Positions 9,868-22,800 of a stretch of DNA of 64,000 bases are shown piece by piece. This DNA is from Liolophura sinensis (lineage: Eukaryota; Mollusca; Polyplacophora; Chitonida; Chitonidae): assembly GCF_032854445.1 (NCBI RefSeq), contig NC_088301.1:26334402-26398401 (forward strand), written 5' to 3'. Position numbers and translations under genes: made by a program. The notes below the pieces were generated by a model. It was not told where the DNA came from and did no database searches. It saw only the letters and a list, made by a program, of their open reading frames with translations. How positions within the stretch are numbered: the first letter of the stretch is position 1; every line of letters starts with the position of its first letter.

Positions 9868-12800
9868 TCATAACTCAGTTCTATCTTGTGTTACTACATT
9901 TGGTAATTCTGGGTCCTTTGGTTTAGATATACGGTCTACAACAGCCTTGACTTGATCAAATATGTCCTCTACTGATGTCCATGGGCCCCAAGCATCCACA
10001 ACATCTCCGTCGTCATTTACCAGATATTTCCAGAAATTCCAGTTTGGCACTTTCCCAGATTTCTCTAGAAATACAGAACAACGTAGCATATTTTAACATT
10101 ATAAGAGAAAAAGGAATGTGTGTGTGTTAGAAAACAATATTAAAAACATATTTATTTATTTATTTAATTGACACCAGTTTCAAACAGCTGTATTATTTAG
10201 CAATATTTCGTATTCCCATGGTAATATATATATTTTTTTATCTACAAACACATTTTCGTCTAATTATTTCCTACAGGGTGTGTAAGCTGCCCTCAACAAT
10301 TCTCCATTTCCTGCAAGTTCCGAAGTGATGCTAATGAGAAACATTCCAATACTGTTGTTCCTTTGGCTGTACACTGTATGACATCACTTTCTAACAAATA
10401 ACACATCACTGGTTAACCGATTCATCTGTCAGGCCCTGTTCACATTTACAGTGGGCTGAAACCACACTATATACATGTACATATACAAGCATAACAGTTT
10501 ATGCATTTTGGGATAAGAATCCCAGTGAAAGACAAAACAGAAAGAAATTTATATTCACCCTCTAAATACTTCCATGCTTCAGGAATGTTTGAGTCCAAAA
10601 CCTGTATCTTCGAAAACATGGGAAAGTTCACCTGGTACCTTTGTTCAGCAAAATTCTTTATTTCATTATTATTCTGAAACAACAATGAATGCCAAGAAGA
10701 CAATTATCAAGTTATTCAGTCCTAAATTAAGAATGATAAAGAAGCCTACTGGGTAGGATACACACATTCCATGGCAATTAAAAGCCATAAATATCAACCA
10801 CAAAATCATTTCTTTATTTATTTATCTGATTGTTATTTAACACCAAACATGAACATTTTTCATTTATACAATCGTCAGAAGTTTTAAGGATGGAGGAAAC
10901 AAGAGTGCATTTTGGTTTCCTCTGCCCATAAAGCTGACAGCTGACAAGTCACTGATAAAATATTCCACATGTTCTGCACAAAATATGTGGAAGACAAGAT
11001 ATGAAAGTAAATAAATTAGGCTGTGCAAACATCCTCAAGAACAGTGTTGGCTGCTTGTTGTCACCAACATCCCACAAGCACTGACAGCTGCGGGAAAAAA
11101 ATTCCACAATTTCCCTGTCCAAGGCTGGGATTGAACCCTCACTTCTTGTGCCTTATGGTTAGGAGCCATGCACCTTACTGACTGAGCCACACCTTATTTG
11201 AAGTTTTACAGTATTTTACATGACAACTGCACAAGTTTGACCATAGCAATTATTCAGCTCAACACAGAAGTTTCCTTTTTTACTACTAGACAGAACTGTT
11301 CACTTTAGAATTCTACGTGTTTCACACTCACTGATGACTAAAAGCTGGTGTTTGATTTATTGATTTATTTCATTGGTGTTTTACGCCATACTCAAGAATA
11401 TTTCACTTATACGACGACGGCCAGCATTATGGCGGGTGGAAACCGGGCAGAGCCCGGGGGAAACCCACGACCATCTGCAGGTTGCTGCAAGACCTTCCCA
11501 CGTACGGCCAGAGAGGAAGCCAGCATGAGCTGGACATGAACTCACAGCGACCACATTGGTGAGAGGTTCCCGGGTCATTACGCTGCGTTAGCCCGCTAAC
11601 CACCTGAGCCACGGAGGCCCCCTGGTGTTTAAACTTCATGTAATATAGTAAGAGATTAAACTTAGCCCTAATAACATTCATACCCCTGGTTCTTGGGCAC
11701 CAAACTGGTTACAAGGAAACGCTAAGACATTGAATTTCCCGGTTCCTCCCAACATACTCTGCATTCTCACAAGACTTTTGTAATGACCATCAGTAAATCC
11801 ACACTCACTGGCAACGTTGACGACCAAACTGACCTGAAAACAGTGACATATAATCCTAATAAGCTTCAAATGGTAACCTTATCAATTAAATCAAATATAG
11901 TCTACCAAAATGTAGATAGACTGCCTAAATACCAACTGAAAGTACCTGTGTGGGTAGTAAGGCAACGTAGGAAGGACTGACAGGAAGGACTGACAGCAAC
12001 CTGCAGATGTTCGTGGGTTTTCCCCGGGCTTTGTCTGGTTTCCTACCACTATAATGTTGGCCGCCGTCATATAAGTGAAATATTCTTGAACACAGCATAA
12101 AACACCAATCGTATAAATAATAAATAAATAAATAAATAAAATAATGTCAAGATACTAATACAAATTTTAACCATTTGCACAAACTCTAACCTGGATTAGA
12201 ATGACTAATAATTTAAGTGCCAACAAGCCTATTCCAGATAGTAACACCAGGTAAGATTGATGACTGAAGGTAACAACCTGACTTTTGTGATGACAAAGCA
12301 GAACAAGTCTATTAAATACAAGCTCAAGGTAGTGGAAACTTGTGCAGGCCTTCATAATAATAGATTTCCTCCTCACCTAATTCTGCTCTTCGTCACTGCT
12401 ATAAGCATTTAGTGAAATGCTGCTGAGTACCGATACAGCATAACACTTCAATACAAAAGCCTAAATAAATATTAAATATGCTTTGGTTATGGGCAAAGGC
12501 AAGCCTGTTCCTTGCAGTCTCAATCTAGCCCAAATATCCGGAATACTAATTTGGCAAAAAATACTGTATTTCACCTGAAGTTTGGCCGGTAAGAATGCAC
12601 TTACAGGAGCACATGAAGGCATTAGAATGATACTTTAGGGGGTTTTCTGATAAGAAATTAATCAAGCTTCACACAAGAAACCCTATAAGTAGCCATATAC
12701 AGTGGGTGAATCGATCAGAATAATGGAAAATGTGTCCCTTGAAAAAAAGCTACCAGTAATCTTTAGGTTAAATACAGTAGGCTATACCAGAAGGCATACA

Positions 12801-13350
12801 TGTAGTTATAAATTATAAGGCAATAATTATACTGTCAGTGTATAGTGTCGTCTAGTATTCTAAGGACATCGACAAACAAATTAAAAAATACCAAATAAGT
12901 GGTTTGCTCTTTTCAAAATCATAAATAAAAATCGTTAGACAAGTTTTAGACCTTCAGATGGTAATATCGCACCTTATTCCTGTATTTTCTTAACTGCACT
13001 TTTTCGCCGTCAATATTGAAAACCTGGTATGAATAAAAATTTCTCCCTCCTGTAGAATACACATCGGAATTTGGAAAAGTGTTATCTACACGCCTGGCCG
13101 TGCCATCATCGTCTTCATCAGACAACCGTTTGTCTACCACGACATCGTTTTCGTCTGGCAGAATTTGAGAGTCGTCCACCTCGCCGCTTGGAGACTGCAA
13201 TGTCAGGGGCTGCACTTCTTCCTCTAGTTGATGTGCAATCTGATCATCAGCGTGATCTTGATCCTTATCAGAATCATCGTGAAGGTTTCCGTGGCATGGA
13301 TGCAGAAACAACAACCCCATAAATACAAACAAACACTTTCTTACTTCCAT
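9868..13350 (-). CDS. GPX7: GPX7/8-type glutathione peroxidase with peroxidatic Cys
   Basis: Thiol peroxidase of the GPX7/8 group, which acts in the ER/secretory pathway and reduces peroxide at the expense of protein disulfide isomerase thiols (family knowledge). Minus-strand exons: 13350-12973, 11833-11684, 10673-10559, 10064-9868; phases 0, 0 and 1 join exactly to 279 residues. ATG at 13350 was chosen because a signal peptide follows (KCLFVFMGLLFLHPCHG); the frame is open further upstream but without one. Residues about 22-97 are a long acidic linker not typical of GPX7. The GPX fold starts at FYSYQVFNIDGEKV; NVASECGFT holds catalytic Cys137 (Cys, not Sec), then LAFPCNQFG (Gln170) and WNFWKYLV (223-230) complete the active site. 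The C-terminus DRTEL is a weak KDEL-like tail compared with REDL/KEDL of vertebrate GPX7/8. Confidence 0.93.
10805..11192 (-). mobile_element. SINE-C, tRNA-derived element in a GPX7 intron
   Basis: Read on the minus strand, the head has an A-box-like tggctcagtcagtaagg and a perfect B box gggttcaatcccagc (11124-11138), followed by a different body from SINE-A or SINE-B and a (ttta)n/(aaat)n end near 10815. Lies in the intron between GPX7 exons 2 and 3. Confidence 0.6.
11354..11621 (-). mobile_element. SINE-A copy, full length, with target-site duplication
   Basis: Complete element on the minus strand in the GPX7 intron: tRNA-like head (ccacggaggcccc at the plus-strand right end), B-box region, conserved middle and (aaat)n tail. 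Direct repeat ctggtgttt flanks it at 11345-11353 and 11622-11630. Confidence 0.92.
11984..12142 (+). mobile_element. SINE-A copy, 5'-truncated
   Basis: Starts in the middle domain (cagcaacctgcagatgttcg), runs through tataagtgaaatattcttga and ends in a long (aaat)n tail. It lies in GPX7 intron 1. Confidence 0.8.
12143..12972 (-). other. GPX7-like intron 1, rest
   Basis: Noncoding A+T-rich intron sequence between the acceptor at 11834-11835 and the donor at 12971-12972. No further feature seen. Confidence 0.5.
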
Positions 13351-13699
13351 CGTATACATCAAATCGTCTGCAACTTTCTTCCACGACAGCAGATTCGTAT
13401 CTTGCCAGTGCAATATATCATTCATGCAGATAAAGATACGAGTGTACAACGTGGTTGTGTGCTCGGAAACTTGAAGGAAACTGTGCAATTTTTAGAATAA
13501 ACTTAGGGGTGATGTTTATTTTCTGGGGGTATGGAGAAAATTAACTTTCAAGTAAAAAGGCTATGAAGATGTGATTGATATATTCTCTAAATGTTTTTAA
13601 ACAACGCTTTTGTTGGATTACTAATAATTAATTGACCTTTAAACCATTTTATTTGTGGCAGAGGTAATGTTCAACGGCTGTTATCTTACCACAGGGGTG

Positions 13700-13830
13700 T
13701 CCGAATGTTTTGCCGTCGCCACGGGGGAGGAGATTGTTTATTTCCTACCAGCCAATCAAAACGCGAGCACTTGCGCTGTTGGCCAATCATGAACTAGTTA
13801 ACCTAAAGCCGGCATGTGCAAACCTGCAAC
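13700..13830 (-). promoter_or_regulatory. Putative promoter of the GPX7-like gene
   Basis: Two CCAAT boxes (13752-13756 and 13783-13787) about 400 bp upstream of the start codon, in a locally G+C-richer patch with acgcgagc between them. No TATA box. Inference from motif spacing only. Confidence 0.35.
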
Positions 13831-14739
13831 GAAGAGACAACCTTGTCATCAATGTAATCAACTTTCTTTTGTTTTTATCGGATAATTCTGATGCTAATCA
13901 CCTTAAGAAGACGCCTAATCCGTGAATAACAAAGTGGTAAGTTTGACTATCTTCATGATGCATAATTTTTAATGGTGGAAAACAAAGTCTTCACGGAGAG
14001 AAGATAAGGGGTGATTTTACAACAACAACATAGGTGTTTAACAAAGCATCTCGTCAAACTGGAAATGCTCTGTAAATTATTTAGCACTTTATCGTAGCAC
14101 TATTTAGGAATTAACAATGCTGTTGAATGCAAATCTCTTAAGTGAAATCTTGAGATCACGGAAGCGAATATGTATGCCATGATAAGTTGATAAATGAAGA
14201 TTGCGTACAAATTTTATAAGAGTGGGGATCGACAACAAAATGGTGGGCTACCTGGGAAGCTTTGTCGTGATGATTAAATACATTCACAGAGAAATATTGA
14301 ACGTCTACCAAGTTATCTTACTTCTCTTTATCTTGCCATGAACGGGTTAGGGTGACTGAATGTTTGACAACTTCTACATTCGACCCTCAACAAAAACCTT
14401 GGCTGTGACGTTTTTTAATATTTAGACCAATCATCACAGCCAACAACACCTCCATAGTTGTATAGCTTATACAACTTTCTGCTTGCAGTCCAAAAAATTG
14501 GCAGAGCCTATTTAACTGCTAAATTTAAACGTTAGACCATTTGATTAACCTACCTAAAAACACTAAACAATAAGGAATGCTTTGTTATTGGTTTTTGTCC
14601 TATAGTGATCACATCTCCATGCATGTGCAAGCTAATATTTACAGTCAAGTTGAAATGATTATGTGGGCAGTTAGAGAGCTTGGACTCTCTCCGGTTCTTA
14701 CATAGAAATATGTTCACCACTCGTCCAACCTGACTCTGA

Positions 14740-14880
14740 CTGGTCGAGCATTTCAGAGGTCATGGGAGTTCACGCAAATCCTATAAAATCGTGCCTTTTT
14801 TCTGTGTTAGTTTGTGAGAGCCTCGACCTCATATCGCCTACATCTGCATGAACTCACCAGACCCCTGAAATGTCGATTGG
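14740..14880. repeat. Imperfect inverted repeat (hairpin or MITE remnant)
   Basis: Arms of about 35 bp at 14740-14775 (catttcagaggtcatgggag) and 14846-14880 pair with a few mismatches. Part of the right arm (gactcctgaaatg-like) recurs near 36190-36215, hinting at a repeat family. Confidence 0.5.
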
Positions 14881-15631
14881 ACTTACTTGGATCTGACTCA
14901 GATATGCGACTTTTCCTTTAGCTAAGCAGCCGATACACACTCTGTCCTGAAATCTTTGACCATGAGCAGTGACATTTAATGGATAGGGGACATATTTGTT
15001 AACTTGTGTCTTTTGGCACACACACACATGTTCTGGGCTATAAATTGCCACACAGGTGAGTGTTGTCCGTAAACAAAAAGCGATGTATAGACCAGTTGTT
15101 TGGGCTAATTCGACCCTGTGTTTTTGGTCTCTGTTCGATGTGTCATGTATGTGGACCTAGACTGACTGCACTGTCTATGGTATAATTAGTTTGTTTTTAA
15201 AGTTGAGAAGCTGTGCTATCAAACTTGCCAACTTAGGTTCATTGCCGAACAGAAAGTTGGTAATTTACACTTCTTTACTGACAAGCAACTGCAAGTTTTT
15301 TGTCGTTAGATTCTGTTGTTGTTCTGAGCCTCTCTTCACACTAAGGCTGGTTGGTGAAGAAATCTGCAAGAGAGAGGAGTGCCCTGCACAAAACACCTTC
15401 ATTGAGGGACCCTACTGGTTCCAATGGTTAAAACTCTTATTTGCTGCACCTATCAGGTTCATGACCATTGAGCTCACATGTTCAAATCCAGCTGTCTCTT
15501 TCTCAAGAAGTGCGGTGCCTGGTAAAGGTCTTCAGTTTACTCCCCGGCACTACAGTTACCCCCTCCCATATGATAAAACTGACTGCCATCGTATAAGTGG
15601 AAAATTCCTGAGTATTAAATACCAATCAGTT

Positions 15632-15803
15632 AATATTTTATTTATTTATTTGATTGGTGTTTTACACGGGACTCAAGAATATTTCACTTATTTGGCGGCA
15701 GTCAGCATTATGGCGGGAGAAAACCGGGCAGAGCCCAGGGAAAAACCACAACCATCTGCAGGCTGCTGACAGACCTTCTGACTTAGGGCTGGAGAGGAAG
15801 CCA
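15632..15803 (-). mobile_element. SINE-A copy, head missing
   Basis: (ttta)n start, gattggtgttttacac, ctcaagaatatttcactta and gcattatggcgggagaaaac; ends at ggagaggaagccag before the tRNA-like head. Confidence 0.8.
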
Positions 15804-16944
15804 GTCCAATTATTTAATAAATTAATTGCCAATATTCATTAATTAATATTCAATATGACAGTTACCCATACAGTTGAATTAATCTCCGGCAATATCATGT
15901 AACTTTCGTCTCATGATTAAACTAAAAATATATCCCAGATGTTTACTCAGTATATAACGTCGTTGATGAAATAATATAAAGCGAAAAGTTCAGATCAAAG
16001 ATGTAATGCCCAGTATGTTGTATTTACTCGGGTCATTGATTTCCTATTCAGTTATAATCAGGAGATAAGAACACAGCATGATCTCACACCTCCTGTGTTA
16101 GCTTGTTAGAAGATTAATCAAAATATTTAACATTCTTCTTGGTGAGCTTATCTAGGCTTGTATTGTACATGTAAATGTGTTAGTTTTACAATAGCCATTG
16201 AGTCATTTGAGTAGTATGTACATCAGTGAAGCATCAAGTTTGTGCTGTGTAAAGTATTGAAAGGACATAATTGTCAGACAAATATTGCCAGATAACTAAA
16301 AAAAAACAAAAAAAACAACACTATATCGTGCACTAACAGATAATTTGAAAGACAGTTATTCTTCTGAAATTCTGTTACCTAGCAGTTTGACAAATCTCCT
16401 TAATACTTAATCCTTAATCTGTAGTTGTGTTCATTTTAAGGAGATTGAATATTGCTCCTAATCAGTATAATATGGATTGAGTTTTGTTGTTGTATAGGCA
16501 GGCAGCAGAACAACAGATTAAACTGGTATTAAGTAAGAAAGCGAAGAGATTTTGCAGGTCCTCATGATTTTTGATTTATTACTTGTTAATGCTGTTATGG
16601 TGACCTGTAAAAATAAATACTTTTATGTAAAACTTGCAGTCAGCTTCCTTGTTAAAGAGAACTTAAAAGTCAGCCAATAAAACTGAATTCATTAATAAAG
16701 TAGTATTCCAAAAATGTTCTAAAATTCTGCACCGCTTATCAACAAAATAAATAGCAAACAAAGGTCAGTAACTAGTCACTCATTTCTATCTAGATTGACA
16801 TCCCAAAACATAGCTCTCCCGTACCATTGGTATTAAACAATGTGACAGTAAGAAATTACAGTGTACAAACAAAAACACCTGATACCCAATCAAAGAGTAT
16901 TAGCTGTGTTCCGTTTTCAGTTGAGACCTAATAGGTTTTTTTTG

Positions 16945-17025
16945 TCGTGACAGCCAATTGTCACGTGACGTTTTGAGCACTAGTGATTGGCTAAGTTCAT
17001 AAGAGCTTCTACAAGATGGCTACTC
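16945..17025 (+). promoter_or_regulatory. Promoter-like cluster, possibly for CDC20
   Basis: CCAAT at 16954-16958, an E-box CACGTG at 16962-16967, an inverted CCAAT (attgg) at 16986-16990 and a YY1-like caagatggct at 17013-17022 in 70 bp. Arrays of CCAAT boxes are usual for mitotic genes. A 34-codon ORF begins at 17016. A rival candidate is a TATA-like tgtatataacc near 19497. Neither is proven. Confidence 0.35.
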
Positions 17026-17603
17026 TGAGTGAATTGTCCGTCACTGCAATATCTCCACTGCTGAACTCCATCTTCTCGGCTTTCAAGACTTTGCAGAATT
17101 TTTTACATATTTTTCTGTGATAACTGTGTCTTATATCATCTTTCTGTGTATATGTAGTGGCAGGCTTTATGTTCACTTAAACAGAATTCTTATACAAAGA
17201 ATAGGTCTTGAGTCCTGTTAAGCAGCTTGTATATTTGATTTATATAATTTTATTGGTGTGTAACGCCTTACTGAAGAACATCAGGCCCGAGTCACTATAA
17301 GAACATGAAGATAAAGGAAAGTGATAGAACTTTCATCACTGATCAGCTCATGAGTTCTTTGCATTGTGAATTGGTTATAAAATTTTACTTACGTGTGTAG
17401 AATTCAATTTCCACTTTGACAGAACTTCATAACTCGTATTTCTCTTCAACTGCTTGCGTACGTTATAGTGCCATAAGTCAACGTCTTTAAGAGAAAAGTT
17501 ACAAAAACCTGATTTACAAAGTTTTGTGGAAGTGGGCCCAGAGTGATTCACTTTAAATTTTTATTACAGTGTCTTTCAATTTATTTATTTTTAGAGTGGT
17601 GTT

Positions 17604-17780
17604 TATTATTATTTGATTGGTATTTATTATTTGATTGGTGTTTCACGTCATAAAACACCAAAAATATTTCACATATTCGACGGCGGCCAGCATTATGACC
17701 AGAGTCTACCCTGGTAGAGCCCCTTGGAAAACCATGTCCATCCGCAGGTTGCTGGCTGACCTTCCCACATACATATATGG
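17604..17780 (-). mobile_element. SINE-A copy, diverged and partial
   Basis: gattggtgtttcacgtcat, cacatattcgacggcggcca, gcattatgac and the cagguttgctgg-like cgcaggttgctggctgacct are recognisable; the head is absent. A shorter 3'-end fragment lies at 17235-17285. Confidence 0.7.
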
Positions 17781-19800
17781 TTGATATCTTTTAATCCTTG
17801 GAAATGAAGAAATATTTAAGTTGTTGGTAAAAAAATGCTGTAAAACAGTTTAAGTACATAACAAGTAAAACTGTACAAGCATGGGTACTCTTGTTTTGAC
17901 AATATGAAATCATACTTATTTATTTCATTAGTGTTTTGAGCTGTACTCAAGATTGTGATATCATAGGTAAGTAATGAATTGGAGAACATGACAATTGGAG
18001 TAGTGTTAAAAAAAAAATCACTATTGAATCATCATTAAACCTCTCCTATCCAAGTTGTATCAGTTCTGTGAATGGAAAATTCATAAAATAAAATAATCAT
18101 TAAAAATGATGTCAGAAATAAAAAAAAGTATATAAAATTTACAACTGATGATGTTATAGCGACTGTTTGAGCATACATGCTGGACATACTTTATTTGTCT
18201 ATCGCTATAATGTAAGTGTTTGAGTGACAAATTGACTTCATGATCACTATTCATGTTTATTTTTCCTGTTGATCAATCATTAATATACATTTATCAGAAG
18301 CTAGTAGAGACAGTTATGGTTTTGTCTGGAAATCCATGTTCACAACTTGATGTCTCGGATTGAAATATTGCACTGCTAAATATGGGCTGACTGCAACATA
18401 ATGAGTCTGCTTTACCTGTTGAAATCATGGCAGAAAAATGTCAAAAGAAGGCAAAAACTTCTGCTCATTTGTCAACATGATCACAGTTTAACCATTAAAC
18501 CATATCTTCAATGGTATGATTATTAAGATATTTTTTGAAAAAATAATAAAAATAATTACAGCTAAAATTAAAATAATAACTGTTTTTTAGAACTGTTGGT
18601 GGAATATGTTGGACTTAAGCCATGCTAAAAAAATGGTCTTTGTATGGGGATGACCCAACCCTATTGGAAATATTAAGAGCAGATAAAGATTTTAAAAGGA
18701 ATTAACATGATGAGAAGAAAGAAATCCCATCAAAAGCCCCAGTGCAGTAACAACTCTTTTTGGGTGATCAGTCATAGGCATTAGATGTAATTCTCTATCT
18801 GTAGATAAGTTTTAACCTGACATTTCAATTTCGTTATTAGTATCCATGGTTATTTGTATACATTAATACACATTTGTCAGAAGTCAGCACTGACAGTTGT
18901 GGGTTTTGTCTGACAATCAAGGTTCACAGCTTGACTGCTTGAACTCCCCGATTAAAATAATGAATACACTGAATAAATATACTAACTGTGACATTTGTTA
19001 GTTTCCTCTGTTTTACCTTATATGGTGAATTTGGGTTTTAAAAGGTTAGGCAAGGTGTTAGTCAAAACTGTGTAGCCAACTGGTACATGTTCTGACTGCT
19101 TATTGTCCTTGATCATATCCAATTTACAGACTTGTCAATAAATCCAGATGGCACTGGGTCTGAACAAAGGATTACCTGCCCCACACCCCCAAACTCTCTC
19201 CTATCACCCCCTTTCCCCCACTCCACCCCATGTCTTCCTTTGTGTCCCTAATCAAAGGTACCTAGATACTAGCACCACCATGTGGTCAATGATATACAGC
19301 TAAGTTTACCTGATAGGTGAATTAGACCTCACACTGATTCCAGGTAAGTAGCTTGATCTGTGCTGAGGGGACAACAACTCAGTAACTGTATTGTCTGGTT
19401 AAAGGACAGTTTTTAAGGACAGTAGACAAGGTCAGATTTGTCTGAACTGGACATGATGTTTCTGTTTGGGCTTGTTAGTATCTCTGTTCTTGTAGACTGT
19501 ATATAACCCGGGTCAGTGACAGTCTCAAACCATTCCATTTTGTCCTTTCACCTGAACACCAGTGTAAGAGTGCCTGAACACCTGCTCTTAGAAAATTCTA
19601 AGTTTCTGCCAAAAGGAGAAAGACTGCCACATTACCTGTCAAGATTGAACATCTGCTCTAAGAAATTGCAAGTGTACTGCAAAAAGAGAAGAAAAAAACC
19701 TACCTCTTTGTCTCTTGAGGCATAATATTGATAAGTAACCATGGATATCAGACATCGTATGATTTTACGAAGAAGCATGTTGAAAAGGGTGCGTTTTTGT
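17781..19800. other. Upstream region or 5' intron of CDC20
   Basis: A+T-rich noncoding DNA. A TATA-like element (19497-19506) and a pyrimidine-rich acceptor ending ccctcag at 19801-19807 suggest either a nearby start site or a spliced 5' UTR. Nothing else recognised. Confidence 0.4.
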
Positions 19801-19869
19801 CCCTCAGGTAGACTGAGCAAGCGAGACTTACTGACGCACAATCTTGCTGCAAACAACGACCCTCTCGTC

Positions 19870-22800
19870 ATGGCACAGTTCAACCTGGAGAATGAGATCA
19901 GCAATATCCTGAGAATGGACGGAGCTTTGACGCGAGGCCCCGCCATGAGGTGGCAGAGGAAACAGAGCGAGACGGAACCTCGCCCTTCACAATCCATGGA
20001 TAACCTCAACGTCAGCCAGGGCACGAAAACCCCGAGGAAGCCCCTCAGCAAGTCCAGCCCTAATACCCCAGAACACGGATTAGGCAGCAAGACGCCTGGA
20101 TCTCAGAGTAAGTATAGGAAGAAGTAAATTGATGAAATATTATGAATCATGATAATGAAGAAGTACATGTAAAGGCATATCTATGAAAATTTTGAAATCC
20201 ATGAAAGTTTCTGGCCCTTGCACCTGGATAAAGATGAAGATTCTTGCATGATGTCTTAATATTATGGAACCCATGCATTACAATTTAATCTATGAATCTA
20301 AAACAGTATTGATTCTCGAAAATGAAAAGTAAGGAATTTTGGACATTAATTCCTCAGATAGAGATTATTTGTAATATTTTCATTTGGATGAAACTTACAG
20401 GCAAGAGAAAAACACCAGGTGCAAAACTGCCGAAAACCCCAAAGACGCCAAGCGGTGGTGACAGATTTATTCCGAACCGAGCCACAACACAGTTCGACCT
20501 GGGCCACTTTAAATTGATGAAACGGAACAGCCAGGAAAATACCGAAGTGTTGAGTCCTGCCAAACAGGAGTACCAGAGAGTCATGGAGGAAAACCTCAAT
20601 GGAGATCTCTTGAGTAACAAAATCATCTCTTACAAAGCCAAGGCACCACAAGCCCCTGAAGGTACAATTGGTTAGAAGCAGTTGACTATTGATAGGCTTT
20701 TTTGTAATAAGTTAAATTAATCACTGGTAGTTTATTTAGTACTTCACCAAAAATTAAGACCTCAGAAATGCCAAATATTAAGCGAAAGGGGCACCAAGTT
20801 TGTTAATGCAATTTTATCCTTTATTGTCCATAATGCGGTCGCTAGTTGAAATTGTGTGAATTTCTCAGTTTAGACATTGAACTTAGCCTTAACTGTTGAG
20901 ATAATGAGTTTAAATCCAGCTCCAGCCTTATATCAAGAGGATAGCTGGAATGGTTTCCTAGAACCCCGTTCCCATAAACCTGCTTACCATCATACATGTA
21001 TATGAGTGGACTATTCTTGAGCATAACATAAGAACATTGAAAGTCAAAAATAAATAAATTAGAAACTCATTCTCTAATGAATTTTATTTGGTAATCTGTT
21101 TCAGGTTACCACTCTGAGCTGAAGGTGTTATACAGCACCTCGAAGTGTAAGAGCAGTTCCAAAAAGAACCGTCAGGTGCCTCAGGTGCCAGAGAGGATCC
21201 TTGATGCACCAGATATTCTTGACGATTATTGTAAGTACTATTGCTTTAGTTTACGATTTGCGTAACCTGAAACGTTGTTGCAAAGGGAGAAAACTATGTA
21301 TCGTTCATTTAGTCACACTCTGAAATGGCATTACTTCCAGAGTAAAAGAAGTGTTTTTCATTGGTCTTCAGGGAGTAGTTCATCAGATGACTGTTGTGTA
21401 GAATTGCTGTTTTACTTTTTTTGTCTAATATAGAGTAAATGACCTATAATTTCATGAAACTTTTCACTACAGTAACCATTCATATAGCATGGAGACAATT
21501 CCTTGGTGACAATTTTCCCTAAAATTATAGCTGATGGTTGAAGAATTCCAGACTATGGCATTAAAACACCAAACAAACAGATAAAGAAATAAACCCTCGT
21601 TTGTTTTCAGATCTCAACCTGCTGGACTGGTCTGTTAACAACCACTTGGCGGTGGCCCTTGGTAGCAGCGTCTATCTGTGGAATGCTGGATCAGGGGAGA
21701 TAAGCCAGCTGTTACAGATGGACAATCCTGAAGACTATGTGGGAGCAGTGTCCTGGATTAAGGAAGGAAACTACCTGGCTGTGGGCACAAGCTGTGGGGA
21801 AGTTCAGGTGAGGTTAATAAGTTATTTTATGGTGCAGTCATCACAGATAAGCCCATAAATCAGAAATAATTTGAAAAAAAAGTTATTTTAAAAAAGGTTA
21901 TATTGTAGCTTGTTTTGATTTTGAGAAATGTATGATGAAAGTTAAAAAAGTAGTAAGCCATTGTTATAGTGGGACACAATTATTTAATTGGAAAGTTTAA
22001 ACTTTCTGATATCTGATTGTCCCTTTATGGGGAAGCTATATATAGGAACACAAGATGACTTTAAAACAAAAGCATTCCACTGTACTTTTAAGATGGAAAT
22101 TTGCATGAGTATCATATGTGTTCCTGCAGACAGATTACAAAAAAAAAAATCTCTTAGTTTATACATTATATTCAAGTATCATTGTATGGTAGTCCATTGA
22201 AAACGGACTAAAACGGGTCAAGTTACTTATTTTTAAAGATATTCTTGATAGAAAAAACGGGAATTTTTCATTGTTTCATATTCATTGCTATTGTAAATAG
22301 AGATATACAACTTGTTCTTAACCAAGTTTTTTTGCTTCTTTTCTTGCAGTTGTGGGATGTGGGACAACAGAAACGAATCAGAAATATGACTAGTCACGCG
22401 GCGCGGGTGGGTGCCCTTTCTTGGAACTCTTACATCCTCAGTTCTGGCTCACGGAGTGGCTTCATCCATCACCACGATGTTAGGGTGCCTGATCATCATG
22501 TAGCCACATTAGGCAGCCATACTCAGGAGGTCTGCGGGCTCAAGTGGTCACCTGACGGCAAATACCTGGCCAGCGGAGGCAATGATAACATCCTGAACAT
22601 CTGGTCATCTAGAGATCGTGCTCCACTCACCGATGTTCGACCCTTGTACAGCTTCAGCAGGCATCAAGCTGCCGTCAAGGTAAGGGAGACTACTGTTCTT
22701 GCTTTTTCCTTAGGTTTATTCCTGGGTTGATTTTCATGTTGAATTGAAAGCAACATGTTTTTTTTTTTTTTTTTTTTTACCAGACTTTACAGATTCATAT

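Larger units (their letters stand above)
13831..16940. other. Intergenic between GPX7-like and CDC20
   Basis: Contains an imperfect hairpin at 14740-14880, a SINE-A fragment at 15632-15803 and otherwise A+T-rich sequence. A 192-codon open frame at 15191 runs into the SINE and has no recognisable domain or splice-bounded homology. Confidence 0.5.

Noticed and set aside
15191-15769. 192-codon open frame
   Set aside because: No recognisable domain, and the 3' part is antisense SINE-A sequence.
19632-20651. Minus-strand frames of 152, 101 and 90 codons
   Set aside because: Antisense shadows of CDC20 exons 1 and 2.
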